Source: Planctomycetota bacterium
GTDB taxonomy: Bacteria; Planctomycetota; UBA1135; UBA2386
Direction: 5' to 3'
Assembly (NCBI GenBank): GCA_014192625.1
Contig: BJHM01000002.1
Location: forward strand, 1 to 64,000
Length of the DNA: 64,000 nt
Both the position numbers and the translations under genes were made by a program. The notes under the pieces were generated by a model that saw only the letters and a list, made by a program, of their open reading frames with translations, made no database searches and had not been told where the DNA came from. This document shows, in pieces, positions 53,211 through 62,761 of the stretch. Positions within the stretch are counted from its first letter, which is position 1. Every line of letters starts with the position of its first letter.

Positions 53211-54004
53211 CCGGCGAGGAAGTAGAAGAACCAAGTGATGATGAAGCCGAGCACGATGATCAGGATTACCGAGTTGCGCACGGCGGTTTGCACCGCAAGG
53301 CCGACGCCGAGTGCGCCGCCGTTGGCGCGCAGCCCGGCGGCGCAGCTCACGGTCGCAATCGCGGTGCCAAAGACCAAGGCTTTGAACAGGCCGACGTAGA
53401 CTTCTTTTGGCAGGAAATGCTCAGAACTCGCCAGTGCATCGTAGGCCGAGTTCCAGAACAGGGTCTGCGACACGCCGAGGTTTTGGGCGGCAACGAGGCT
53501 GCCGCCGCAAATGCCGACAAAGTCTGTCAGCGCGGTGAGCAACGGGCACATCACCGCCAACGCGATCACGCGCGGCATGACGAGGTAGTTGATCGGATCG
53601 ACCGACATCACTTCGAGCGCCGTTACTTCGTCGCTGACCTTCATGGTGCCGATCTCGGCGGCCATCGAGGACCCGACTGTGGCGGCAAGAATGACACCGG
53701 TGATGAAGGGGCCCATCTCGCGGCACATTGACAACGCGGTGATCGTGCCGAGCACGCCGGTGTCGCCGAAGCGACGCAGTTCGATGCCGGTTTGCATCGC
53801 CAAGATTGCGCCAGCAAACGCGGCGACGACCATGGTCACTGGCAGCGCGCGGACACCGGCATTGAACGCCATGTCGAGCGTGAAACGGGTGCGGCGCGGC
53901 AGGAAGCCTAGTGACAGTGCCGTGCGCAGCAGCAGATCCACCACGAAGCCAGCGTCATTGACGCGCTTTCGCAGCGACTGGCCGACTAGTTGGGGGGCGT
54001 TCAC
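53207..54004 (-). CDS. mlaE: MlaE-type ABC transporter permease
   Basis: 265-residue inner-membrane permease of the MlaE family: ALPVTMVVAAFAGAILAMQT, LGTITALSMCREMGPFITGV with the conserved Glu, MAAEIGTMKVSDEVTALEVM (the coupling helix AExxxMxxxEQxxAL pattern) and VFGTAIATVSCAAGLRANGG near the end. GTG 54004 overlaps the stop of the upstream WP-repeat lipoprotein gene (GTGA), and its stop overlaps mlaF (ATGA). No MlaA, MlaB or MlaC gene is seen in the window. Confidence 0.92.
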   Translation of the reverse strand: MNAPQLVGQSLRKRVNDAGFVVDLLLRTALSLGFLPRRTRFTLDMAFNAGVRALPVTMVVAAFAGAILAMQTGIELRRFGDTGVLGTITALSMCREMGPFITGVILAATVGSSMAAEIGTMKVSDEVTALEVMSVDPINYLVMPRVIALAVMCPLLTALTDFVGICGGSLVAAQNLGVSQTLFWNSAYDALASSEHFLPKEVYVGLFKALVFGTAIATVSCAAGLRANGGALGVGLAVQTAVRNSVILIIVLGFIITWFFYFLAG

Positions 54005-55455
54005 TTGGCAGAGTCTCCACGATTGAAGTGGAGGGGCAAGAACTGGAACAGGCGCACGGTGTCGCCTTCGCTATCCGACTCACAGTTGAATAGGAATGGC
54101 ACACTGGATGTGGTGCTGTTTTTTCGTTCGCGGCGAGAGTAGGCGCGCGCGACCAGATCGACGCTGTGGTCATCGGCATTGCGCTGGCGGCCGGTGGCCA
54201 ACTCCCAGAGAAAGCCATAGATCTCGGAGAAGCCGGTGGCATTGCCGTCGCGCCAAGGCAACGGCGAGAACACGCTCCAATTGCCGCGGACCAACGCGCC
54301 GCTTTGGTCGCGGTGCTCCGTCCGGTGGGCAAAGGGCCAAAACTGCAGATGGTCCTCGGTCGCGCCGTTTGCGATGGTGGTGCGGATATGCCAGAGCAGC
54401 GGCAGGAACCACTGCTGCTGGGTCTCGCTCTGCGGATCATGGAAGTTGCGCCACCAGATCAGCGGCCACAGGAACGACCAAGAGTCTTGATCATCGCTCA
54501 AGGCGCGCCCAACGAACGGCCAAAACCACCATTGCGTGAGGTGCTGGTCAACGGTGGTCTCGCTCTTGTAGTAGTGGAACAGCGGCCACAGGACGTTCAG
54601 TTTGTGGAAGCCATCCGTTTGATCGATCTGCTCAAACAACGGCCACAGTATGGCGCGTCCTTGCAGGCGACGACTCCACCGCTCGCCATAGATCGGCCAG
54701 GCCCAGAAGGTGTGCACGGGGTCATCGGTGTCGAGGTTCTCGGTGCCCCAGCTGAAGAATGGCCAAGCCGCGAAGTGGCGTGCGTGTTTGCCAGCGTCGA
54801 GGTCGTGGCCGTAAAGCGGCCAAACCCGGAACCAATCATGTGGCCCTTCGGCGCACGTGCTAAAGCCGACGAATGGCCACGGCGTGAGGTAGTGGCGGTG
54901 GCCTTCTTTGTCGAGGCGGACATAGAGCGGAAAGAGGACCGTTTGAAACCGGTCGTAGGTCAGGAAGTCCGGGATGTCTGCGTAGAATGGGAAGAAGGCA
55001 AAATAGTTTTCGTCGCCGCTATCGGTTTTGCCGCCCCAGAGGAGCGGAAACAGCGCATACCAGTCGACATCCTGTTCGCCGTGCTGATTGACATGACGGC
55101 GATAGCTCCACAGGGGAAAAATGCGACTCGAGGCTTCCTCGGCATCGCTGCGAACGCGGCCTAGGGGCCACAAAAATTGGTGCTCGACGGCGGCAGGATC
55201 CGGCTCAGTGATGCGGCGATAAAGTGGCCGGATGCGAAAGTCGTCGCCGCCCGCCTCGGTCTGTTCGTAATGGATCACTGGCCACAGGGCGTCCATCTCC
55301 AGCAGGTTGCCCTGCTCGTCGAGCCGGTGGAACCACAGTGGTGAGAGGTTGAGTTCGCGCGGCAGGATCGAGCAGCTGGCCACGAGCGGCAGTATTGCTG
55401 CCAACGCAAGGCGTGCCGCTCTGCGCATCCATCGGTCTCCGCCCAGCCTGATCAT
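54001..55455 (-). CDS. Unrecognised lipoprotein of Trp/Phe-Pro repeats, coupled to mlaEFD
   Basis: Up to 484 residues. The N-terminus RRAARLALAAILPLVASC is a lipoprotein signal (lipobox VASC). From there to the C-terminus about 17 copies of an aromatic-Pro motif recur every 18-30 residues: LWPVI, LWPLG, IFPLW, LFPLL, FFPFY, LFPLY, PWPFV, VWPLY, AWPFF, AWPIY, LWPLF (twice), FWPFV, LWPLI, FLPLL, FWPFA, SPLPW. Polar acidic stretches separate them, suggesting repeated beta-hairpins. I recognise no family. Its stop overlaps the mlaE start (GTGA), so it is the first gene of the Mla unit and probably an envelope partner. ATG 55455 or 55428 are both possible; a TATTAT at 55464-55469 favours 55428 or a leaderless message. 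Confidence 0.75.
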   Translation of the reverse strand: MIRLGGDRWMRRAARLALAAILPLVASCSILPRELNLSPLWFHRLDEQGNLLEMDALWPVIHYEQTEAGGDDFRIRPLYRRITEPDPAAVEHQFLWPLGRVRSDAEEASSRIFPLWSYRRHVNQHGEQDVDWYALFPLLWGGKTDSGDENYFAFFPFYADIPDFLTYDRFQTVLFPLYVRLDKEGHRHYLTPWPFVGFSTCAEGPHDWFRVWPLYGHDLDAGKHARHFAAWPFFSWGTENLDTDDPVHTFWAWPIYGERWSRRLQGRAILWPLFEQIDQTDGFHKLNVLWPLFHYYKSETTVDQHLTQWWFWPFVGRALSDDQDSWSFLWPLIWWRNFHDPQSETQQQWFLPLLWHIRTTIANGATEDHLQFWPFAHRTEHRDQSGALVRGNWSVFSPLPWRDGNATGFSEIYGFLWELATGRQRNADDHSVDLVARAYSRRERKNSTTSSVPFLFNCESDSEGDTVRLFQFLPLHFNRGDSAK

Positions 55456-55598
55456 TCTCGCAGATAATACCCAGTCAGTAGGCATGGTCGCATCGACAAA
55501 CTATCACAGGAAACGCGGCGGTCGAAGAGGCGCACAACAGTGCTTGCTTGATTAGGAGCGTGGCGATCGAGCGCGTGCTGCCGTTATATACAGGCAAT

Positions 55599-56585
55599 AT
55601 GGCTCGCATCATGTCTGGTATTCAGCCGACCGGGAACCTGCACATCGGCAACTACCTTGGCGCGCTCGTCAACTGGGTCAAGATGCAGGAGCAGTTCGAG
55701 TGCTTCTACTGCGTCGTGGATTTGCACGCGTTGACGCGGCGGCCAGCAGCGGAGGTCTTGCGACAAGCGGTGCGCGAAGTCGCCATCGGCATTCTCGCTT
55801 CCGGCGTTGATCCCGAACGTGCGACCTTGTTCGTGCAGTCGCAAGTGCCGCAGCACAGCGAACTCGCCTGGGTGCTGACCTGCATGACGCCCCTGGGTGA
55901 CTTGCATCGCATGACGCAGTTCAAGGACAAGAGCACGCAGCAGCCGGAGAACATCAACACCGGCTTGTTCAGTTACCCAATTCTGCAGACCGCCGACATT
56001 GTGCTTTACCGCGCCGACAGGGTGCCAGTGGGTGAGGACCAAGAGCAGCACCTCGAACTCGCGCGCGAAACCGTGCGCCGATTTAACGGCATCTACGGCG
56101 ACACATTTCCTGAGCCGCAAGTGGTGAAGAGCGTGGCCCCGCGGGTGCTCGGCCTCGACGGCGAAAAGAAAATGTCGAAGTCGCTGAACAACGAAATCGG
56201 GTTGTTTGAGAGCGCCGACGAGACGATGCAGAAGCTGCGCGGTGCAAAGACCGATCCGGCGCGCCTGCGCAAGACGGACCCGGGCAACCCTGAGGTCTGC
56301 AACATCTTCCGCTACCACAAGTTTTTCACTGGGGCAGAGCAGCGGGCGGAGATTGATGCGGGCTGTCGTTCTGCCGCCCTCGGTTGCGTCGACTGCAAGA
56401 AGCTGCTGTCGGCTAATCTTGAAGTGGTGAAGGGGCCGATCCGCGAACGCGCAACCTTGCTGCGCGAGCAGCCCAAGCGGTTGGACGAGATTCTCGATGC
56501 CGGTGCTGCGCGTGCGCGTGCCGAGGCTGAAGCAACCATGCAAATCGTGCGCGACCGCGTTGGCCTGCGCCAGACCAAGAGGTGA
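55599..56585 (+). CDS. trpS: Tryptophanyl-tRNA synthetase
   Basis: Class I synthetase charging tRNA-Trp; 328 residues, normal for bacterial TrpRS. RIMSGIQPTGNLHIGNYLGA holds the HIGH-like HIGN, FYCVVDLHALTRRP and YPILQTADIVLYRADRVPVG line the Trp pocket, and LGLDGEKKMSKSLNN holds KMSKS. ATG 55599 gives the family start; a frame beginning at 55548 adds unrelated residues. A TATATA (55585-55590) sits only 8 bases before the ATG. Followed after 3 bases by a lipoprotein gene. Confidence 0.95.
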   Translation: MARIMSGIQPTGNLHIGNYLGALVNWVKMQEQFECFYCVVDLHALTRRPAAEVLRQAVREVAIGILASGVDPERATLFVQSQVPQHSELAWVLTCMTPLGDLHRMTQFKDKSTQQPENINTGLFSYPILQTADIVLYRADRVPVGEDQEQHLELARETVRRFNGIYGDTFPEPQVVKSVAPRVLGLDGEKKMSKSLNNEIGLFESADETMQKLRGAKTDPARLRKTDPGNPEVCNIFRYHKFFTGAEQRAEIDAGCRSAALGCVDCKKLLSANLEVVKGPIRERATLLREQPKRLDEILDAGAARARAEAEATMQIVRDRVGLRQTKR

Positions 56586-56588
56586 CCT

Positions 56589-57107
56589 GTGCGAAGTGGC
56601 TGTCTGATCATTAGCTTCGTTTGGCTTTTGTCTTGTAGTGCTGGGCCAGTATCCAAGGAGCGCGCAGCCCTTGAGCAGCAGCGTTTGCTCGGGCCGTATT
56701 TGACCGGCGATGAAGTTGGGTGCGGCTCGCTGCAAATCGAGCTCACGCGCAACTTCTACGCCAACGTGGCGCAGCCCGCACTCGATGACAAAGTTCATGG
56801 GGTGCGCAAGGAAAAGGGCGATGGCTACGAAGATACGATCTGGATCAACAAGGTCGGCGACCTCCGGTTTGCATTCACGGTGACCATCTGCGATGCCGAT
56901 CCGCTGGCTGATCCAGCAGTGGTTCGCCCGATGACGAAGTTTACGGTGGTGAACGAACTGCGCGTTCGCGTGTTCGGTGATGGCCACGCGCTTTCGCTCG
57001 ATGCAATCGCAACCGGCAAGCCGTTGGTGCTGGTGCAAAAGGGCAAGGCGAAGCCGATCGACTTGGTGCAGTTCGAGATTCGCGATGGCCAGCGGCGGGC
57101 GCAATAG
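56589..57107 (+). CDS. Hypothetical lipoprotein
   Basis: 172 residues from GTG 56589. The N-terminus RSGCLIISFVWLLSCSAGPV has a lipobox (LLSC), so the mature protein should be membrane-anchored. The body is a beta-rich single domain with no recognised motif (GCGSLQIELTRNFYANVAQP, DLRFAFTVTICDADPLADP, VVNELRVRVFGDGHALSLDA). It lies 3 bases after trpS and 10 bases before another lipoprotein gene, so all three are probably co-transcribed; a joint envelope role for the two lipoproteins is inference. Confidence 0.65.
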   Translation: MRSGCLIISFVWLLSCSAGPVSKERAALEQQRLLGPYLTGDEVGCGSLQIELTRNFYANVAQPALDDKVHGVRKEKGDGYEDTIWINKVGDLRFAFTVTICDADPLADPAVVRPMTKFTVVNELRVRVFGDGHALSLDAIATGKPLVLVQKGKAKPIDLVQFEIRDGQRRAQ

Positions 57108-57117
57108 GCGGCCAGCC

Positions 57118-58212
57118 ATGCGCACGCGAGCTTTGTCCTTGTTGCTCTGGTTGTGCGCTGCATGTGAAGTGGTGCCGACGGGCATGCCAAGTCAGGGCCG
57201 CGACCCGCTGCGCTATGAAACCTGCGGCGATAAAGAGAGTCAGCAGGCCTACGATCGCGCGAGCGTCTTGTTGCAATCTGGCGAGGAGCGCGAGGCGCTG
57301 CCGTTCCTGCGAATGGTGATCGAACGATGCCCCGATCACGTCGTGGCGCATCGGCAATATCAGGAAGCGGCGCAGCATCTCCGAGCTGAGGCTGAGGTGG
57401 CGATGCGGAGTTACTACCGGCTGCTGCCGGATCGCCCGGACTCGCCGGTGCCCGCATACCTAAAGGCGGCGCTGCTGTTGACTGATTTTGAACGCGCTCA
57501 GGCTTTGGCCAAGATTATCGAGCACGACAACAACTTCCCCTTTGCGCACTGTTCGTTGGCGCGTGTGCAGCGTCGCATTGGCCGGCTGCAGGAAGCGGCC
57601 GACAGCTACCAGCGCGCGTTGGCGTTGCATCGCAAGTGGGTTGAGGTCTATGCGGAATTGGCCGACACCTATGTTGAGCTCGGCCAATACGAGGCGGCAG
57701 CGGCGGCCTACGACAATTCGCTGCGGGCTGCGCCCGACGATCGCACCAACATGCGGGCCTATGCGCAGGTATTGCTTTACCGGTTGGGCCGCACCTCGGA
57801 GGCGCAGGCCCTGATCCTCCGGCTGCAGCAGTTGGATCCGTCCGACGCAGCGACGAAGTTGGACTTCGCGGCGTGTGAGTGGTTCTCGGGGAATCATGAT
57901 GCTGCGGCTGCTGCCTATGTCGAGGTGCTGACGATGGCCCAGGCAAGTCCACAGCTGCAGGCGCGGGCCGCGATCAACATCGGCAATCTGCATTACGATA
58001 AGTTTGATAAGGAAGGCGCTGACCGACCGACGCGGGAACTGTCTGGGCGCAAGGCGCGCAAGGCATACCTGTTGTTCTTACGCTTTATTCGACCTGAGGA
58101 TGGGCAGGATCAGTTTGAACGGATGTTTGCTGTGCCATTCCGGCTGCGTGCGATTGATCAACTGCTTGGCCCAGATGATGGATTGCCGCCCGTGATCAGC
58201 GAGCTCAAGTAG
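57118..58212 (+). CDS. TPR-repeat lipoprotein
   Basis: 364 residues. Signal MRTRALSLLLWLCAACEVV with lipobox CAAC. Residues about 45-330 hold TPR units, clearest in YDRASVLLQSGEEREALPFL, SLARVQRRIGRLQEAADSYQ, YAELADTYVELGQYEAAAAA and AQVLLYRLGRTSEAQALILR. Such lipoproteins usually scaffold envelope complexes. ATG 57118 is 10 bp after the previous lipoprotein gene. Its 3' end overlaps the convergent kinase gene by 8 bp. No partner can be named. Confidence 0.75.
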   Translation: MRTRALSLLLWLCAACEVVPTGMPSQGRDPLRYETCGDKESQQAYDRASVLLQSGEEREALPFLRMVIERCPDHVVAHRQYQEAAQHLRAEAEVAMRSYYRLLPDRPDSPVPAYLKAALLLTDFERAQALAKIIEHDNNFPFAHCSLARVQRRIGRLQEAADSYQRALALHRKWVEVYAELADTYVELGQYEAAAAAYDNSLRAAPDDRTNMRAYAQVLLYRLGRTSEAQALILRLQQLDPSDAATKLDFAACEWFSGNHDAAAAAYVEVLTMAQASPQLQARAAINIGNLHYDKFDKEGADRPTRELSGRKARKAYLLFLRFIRPEDGQDQFERMFAVPFRLRAIDQLLGPDDGLPPVISELK

Positions 58213-58924
58213 TGGCTGCGGCGCGCACCGCGGCCGCAATTCCAAACTGCGCCAACTGCGGTAGTAGGCGCGCCCAATCCGCTCGTGTGAGTCGGTCTTC
58301 TGCGTGACCTGGTGGCACGATGCGATGCCGGCCCGAGTCGATCTTGGTCAGTTCAAAAGATTGGTCGGGCAGTTCGCGCGCCAGCAAGTTGCGTAAATCG
58401 AGGTTGCGGTCGCGGAAGCCGAGCTGATGCAAGTGCCGGATGTAGCAACCGAGTTGCTTTGCCAAGTGCAGGCGGCGATGCATCGGCAGCGTTGGCAGCA
58501 AGTGGTCGAGACTGCAGCCGGGGAATGCCGTCGTGACCACCACGGCCATGGTGAGCAGCGTAAAGCGGCGCGATTCTAGCACGACGACCGGCCGCGGCGC
58601 GGGTAGTCCGTGGCCCTTGAGCCAGATCAACGCTTTGGCCTCACTAGCGGCGCGCGAGCGGCAGAGTGGCCCTGTGTTGCGCAGCCAGCCACGGCACTGT
58701 GACCAGGCGCTAGGATAATCGTAAGTCTTTACAAAATATGATCCTGTGCTTGCCGTATGTTGGCGAACCCAGGTGCTGCGGCTGGTCGTGATCGGGACCC
58801 CGAGTGCCTTGTCGGACAGCTCGAATGCCGTGCAAAGACCAAGCTCCGCCAGCAGGTTAGCCAGTTGCGGTGCGCCGATTATCGGCGAAAGACTATTGGG
58901 GAGGGCTCTCGACAAGCTATCCAC
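58205..58924 (-). CDS. Kdo/WaaP-family lipopolysaccharide kinase-like protein
   Basis: 239 residues with a small eukaryotic-kinase-like fold. YFVKTYDYPSAW holds the ATP Lys, SRAASEAKALIWLKGHGLPA the helix-C Glu in the EAxxLxxLxxxGxxAP pattern, and LGCYIRHLHQLGFRDRNLDL with RNLL the catalytic loop (HxxGFRDxxxxN). The metal loop is KIDSGRHR, slightly off the usual DLDR form. Family members phosphorylate Kdo or heptose of LPS core; the actual lipid or glycan here is unknown. GTG 58924. Confidence 0.78.
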   Translation of the reverse strand: MDSLSRALPNSLSPIIGAPQLANLLAELGLCTAFELSDKALGVPITTSRSTWVRQHTASTGSYFVKTYDYPSAWSQCRGWLRNTGPLCRSRAASEAKALIWLKGHGLPAPRPVVVLESRRFTLLTMAVVVTTAFPGCSLDHLLPTLPMHRRLHLAKQLGCYIRHLHQLGFRDRNLDLRNLLARELPDQSFELTKIDSGRHRIVPPGHAEDRLTRADWARLLPQLAQFGIAAAVRAAATT

Positions 58925-58935
58925 AACAGTATACT
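58909..58935 (+). promoter_or_regulatory. Probable promoter of the HU gene
   Basis: TATACT (58930-58935) is a good -10. TCGACA (58909-58914) is a possible -35 at a short 15-base spacing. It lies about 50 bases before the HU start and overlaps the first codons of the divergent kinase gene. Confidence 0.4.
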
Positions 58936-58986
58936 AGAAAGCTACTTGTTGCCGCCTTCTTCCGAAGGTTGGCCATGGAGGACCCG

Positions 58987-59370
58987 ATGAAGACCATCAC
59001 GAAGAAAGAGCTAGTCAATCGGATTTCAGACACCACTTCAGTCACGAAGGTGGTAGCGAAGGAGATTATCCAATCCTTCCTAAACTCGATCATCACTGAA
59101 CTCGCAGCTGGCAACCGTCTAGAGTTTCGTGAGTTCGGCGTATTTGAATCGCGTGAACGCGCGGCCCGTCGCGCACAGAACCCGCGCACGCTTGAAAAGG
59201 TAAATGTGCCAGCGAAGCGCATCGTCAAATTCAAGGTCGGTCGCCTCATGCGCAAGCAAGTGGGCGGCGAAGATATCGGCGACCTGTCGCTCGACGACGG
59301 TGATGATGACGTAGGACATTCGCCACGCAAGGCGAAGGTGCCGCAGGTTGGCGAAGCTGGCATGAGCTGA
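58987..59370 (+). CDS. HU/IHF-family nucleoid protein with acidic tail
   Basis: 127 residues. The HU fold covers about 1-93: KTITKKELVNRISDTTSVTK, IIQSFLNSIITELAAGNRLE, FREFGVFESRERAARRAQNP (the DNA-binding arm with the conserved NP) and VPAKRIVKFKVGRLMRKQV. An extra C-terminal tail is acidic and then basic (LSLDDGDDDVGHSPRKAKVP). ATG 58987 was chosen because GGAGG lies five bases before it, one of the clearest ribosome sites in the window. The tail could modulate DNA binding (inference). Confidence 0.92.
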   Translation: MKTITKKELVNRISDTTSVTKVVAKEIIQSFLNSIITELAAGNRLEFREFGVFESRERAARRAQNPRTLEKVNVPAKRIVKFKVGRLMRKQVGGEDIGDLSLDDGDDDVGHSPRKAKVPQVGEAGMS

Positions 59371-59422
59371 TTGGATCGCGCGGCCGGCTGGCAGTTTTTC
59401 CGCAGCGGCCGCAGCGTGAGGT

Positions 59423-60586
<1,164 letters not shown>

Positions 60587-60636
60587 CGAGGCGAAGGAGT
60601 TTACAAGCGAGCCGCGCTCGGCAACATCATTGCCCT

Positions 60637-62703
60637 GTGTCTCGCCAAACGCCGCCGCCCTTCGATCTGGATGCACTTGAGTTCGCCGTTGTGCGAACCA
60701 TGTTGACAGAACGTCTTTTGACGCCGCTCGGCCGCACTGCGGTGGAAGCATTGGGGCCGCTGCCGGATCTTGTTACGGCGCAGCAACGGCACGCTGCAGT
60801 GGCCGCGCTCGCACAGCGCCTCAAAAAAGATAAGTGCCTGCCGATTGGCAGTGCGGTCGAGGTCCGTTCCTGGCTCGGTGGGTTTTGTCGCGGCGAGCAT
60901 CAACTTCAGGCCAAGGACTTGGCTGAGCTAAAGCGCTGCCTGCGCGCGGCGGAGCGCTGCCGAGTTTGGTTGCTCGCCGCCGAGCAGGTGCTGGTGGTGG
61001 TGGCGGCGAAGGTGCCGGACCTCGAAGCGCTCGTCGCAGAACTGGAGCAAGCGGTCGACGATCGCGGCGAAGTGCTCAGCACGGCATCGCAAAAACTTTT
61101 GGAGCTCCGCGCTGAAATCGAGACCGCGCGCGGTGCTGTCGATGCCGCCGTCATGCGGGTGCTCGGCGAAAATGAGCTGCGCAAATATCTGCAATCACCG
61201 GAACCGGCGTGGCGACATGGCCGGCCCGTGCTCCAGGTGAAGCATGAGTTCCGTAGCAAGGTGTCAGGCGTGTTGCACGACCGCAGTGCTTCCGGCGCCA
61301 CGTTATTTATCGAACCCGACCGCGTTGTGGAGGCCGCCAACCGACTGTCAGACGCGATGGCGGCCGAGCACCGCGAGATCAACGTCGTGCTCGCTGGACT
61401 CGCGCGGGGTTTGCGTCGCAGGGCCAGCGAGATTACCGACGCGATCGAATTTTTGGCGCTCGCGGATCTGCTGCAAGCCTGCGCAAAGTTGTGCGTGCTC
61501 GATGGCTATACCGTGCCGCAGATTGGCGCCCTGTTGCCGTTGCGGATGCGCGGCGCGCGGCATCCGCTGATGCTGCGTCAGCCGCAGGTTGCCGTGATCA
61601 CGCCGCTCGAAGTATCGCTCGGCGATCCCAACCGCATGTTGGTCGTCACTGGGCCGAACACCGGCGGCAAGACCGTCGTGCTGAAGACGATCGGCCTGCT
61701 CGCTCTGATGTCGCAGAGTGGCGTGCCAGTGCCCGCCGAGGAGGGCGCGCAGTTCCCATGGTTTTCTGCGGTGCAGGCGGACATCGGCGATGAGCAAGGC
61801 ATCTCGCAAAACCTGTCGACGTTCAGTTCGCACGTGCAGCGACTAGCGCGGTGCCTTGCCTTTGCGCGCGACGATGCGCTCGTGTTGCTCGACGAACTCG
61901 GTGCCGGCACGGATCCCGAGGAAGGCGGCGTGCTGGGCTACGCGGTGCTCGAACAATTGCTAGCGGCACGCGCCCTCGCGGTGGTGAGCACGCACCTTGG
62001 CCGATTGAAGGATTTTGCCTATCAACATGAAGGTGCCGAGAACGGCTCGATGGCGTTTGACGGCGCCTCGCTCGCACCCCTGTATCGCCTCGACGTTGGC
62101 ATTCCCGGCCAGAGTCACGCGCTCGCAATCGCTCTGCGCGTCGGCATGCCGGAGCCGGTGGTCCGTCGTGCGCGCGAGTTGCTCGGCAAGCGCGATACTT
62201 CGCTGCAGGATGTGATCGAACGCGTGCAAGTTGCGCGCGCCGGAGCCGAGGCCGATCGGCGGCGCAGTGCCGAGTCGTCGCGGCAGGTGGAACAGCACAA
62301 ATCCAGGCTCGAAGAGCAGCTGCAAGAGGCGCAGCGCAAGGAAGGGTGGGTCCAGGAGGAAGCAGATGCGGTGCTCGAGGGCGACTTGCGGACGGCCCAG
62401 GCCTTGCTGCTCGAAGGCTTGCAGCCGCTATTGAGTGCGCCCGGTCAGCACGGCGAACGGGCGCGTCTGCTCAAGGTGATCGTCGATGGTCTGCAAAAGC
62501 GCACCGCCATGCACCGCCGCCGCATGCGTTTTTGCCATGACCTGAAGAAGGGCGCCACGGTATTTCTGCCGCGCTGGCGGCGACTTTGCCTCGTGCACAA
62601 GGTCGACCGCGTGAAGGAGACCGTGGTCGTCGACTATGGCAACGTGAAGATGGAAGTGCCGTTTGAGGATGTCTCATGGCTACAGCCGATCGACGGCGCG
62701 TGA
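60637..62703 (+). CDS. mutS2: MutS2-family ATPase lacking the Smr domain
   Basis: 688 residues, about 90 short of ordinary MutS2. The clamp and lever parts are recognisable (HDRSASGATLFIEPDRVVEA). The ATPase has Walker A VVTGPNTGGKTVVLKTIGLL, the MutS2-typical ADIGDEQGISQNLSTFSSHV, Walker B DALVLLDELGAGTDPEEGGV and STHLGRLKDFA. A coiled coil (about 530-600) and a small KOW-like barrel (GATVFLPRWRRLCLVHKVDR) follow, and the chain stops at SWLQPIDGA, with no Smr endonuclease domain. MutS2 suppresses recombination or rescues collided ribosomes; loss of Smr suggests ATPase-only action. GTG start at 60637. Confidence 0.9.
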   Translation: MSRQTPPPFDLDALEFAVVRTMLTERLLTPLGRTAVEALGPLPDLVTAQQRHAAVAALAQRLKKDKCLPIGSAVEVRSWLGGFCRGEHQLQAKDLAELKRCLRAAERCRVWLLAAEQVLVVVAAKVPDLEALVAELEQAVDDRGEVLSTASQKLLELRAEIETARGAVDAAVMRVLGENELRKYLQSPEPAWRHGRPVLQVKHEFRSKVSGVLHDRSASGATLFIEPDRVVEAANRLSDAMAAEHREINVVLAGLARGLRRRASEITDAIEFLALADLLQACAKLCVLDGYTVPQIGALLPLRMRGARHPLMLRQPQVAVITPLEVSLGDPNRMLVVTGPNTGGKTVVLKTIGLLALMSQSGVPVPAEEGAQFPWFSAVQADIGDEQGISQNLSTFSSHVQRLARCLAFARDDALVLLDELGAGTDPEEGGVLGYAVLEQLLAARALAVVSTHLGRLKDFAYQHEGAENGSMAFDGASLAPLYRLDVGIPGQSHALAIALRVGMPEPVVRRARELLGKRDTSLQDVIERVQVARAGAEADRRRSAESSRQVEQHKSRLEEQLQEAQRKEGWVQEEADAVLEGDLRTAQALLLEGLQPLLSAPGQHGERARLLKVIVDGLQKRTAMHRRRMRFCHDLKKGATVFLPRWRRLCLVHKVDRVKETVVVDYGNVKMEVPFEDVSWLQPIDGA

Positions 62704-62761
62704 CCTCGCGCATCAGCTTGACAAGTGCGCGGCTCACGCCGCTTGCTACAGTCCTGCGAAG

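Noticed and set aside
62719-62761. Consensus TTGACA upstream of the receiver gene as a promoter
   Set aside because: A perfect TTGACA is present but no acceptable -10 lies 16-18 bases downstream; the nearest TACAGT is about 23 bases away.
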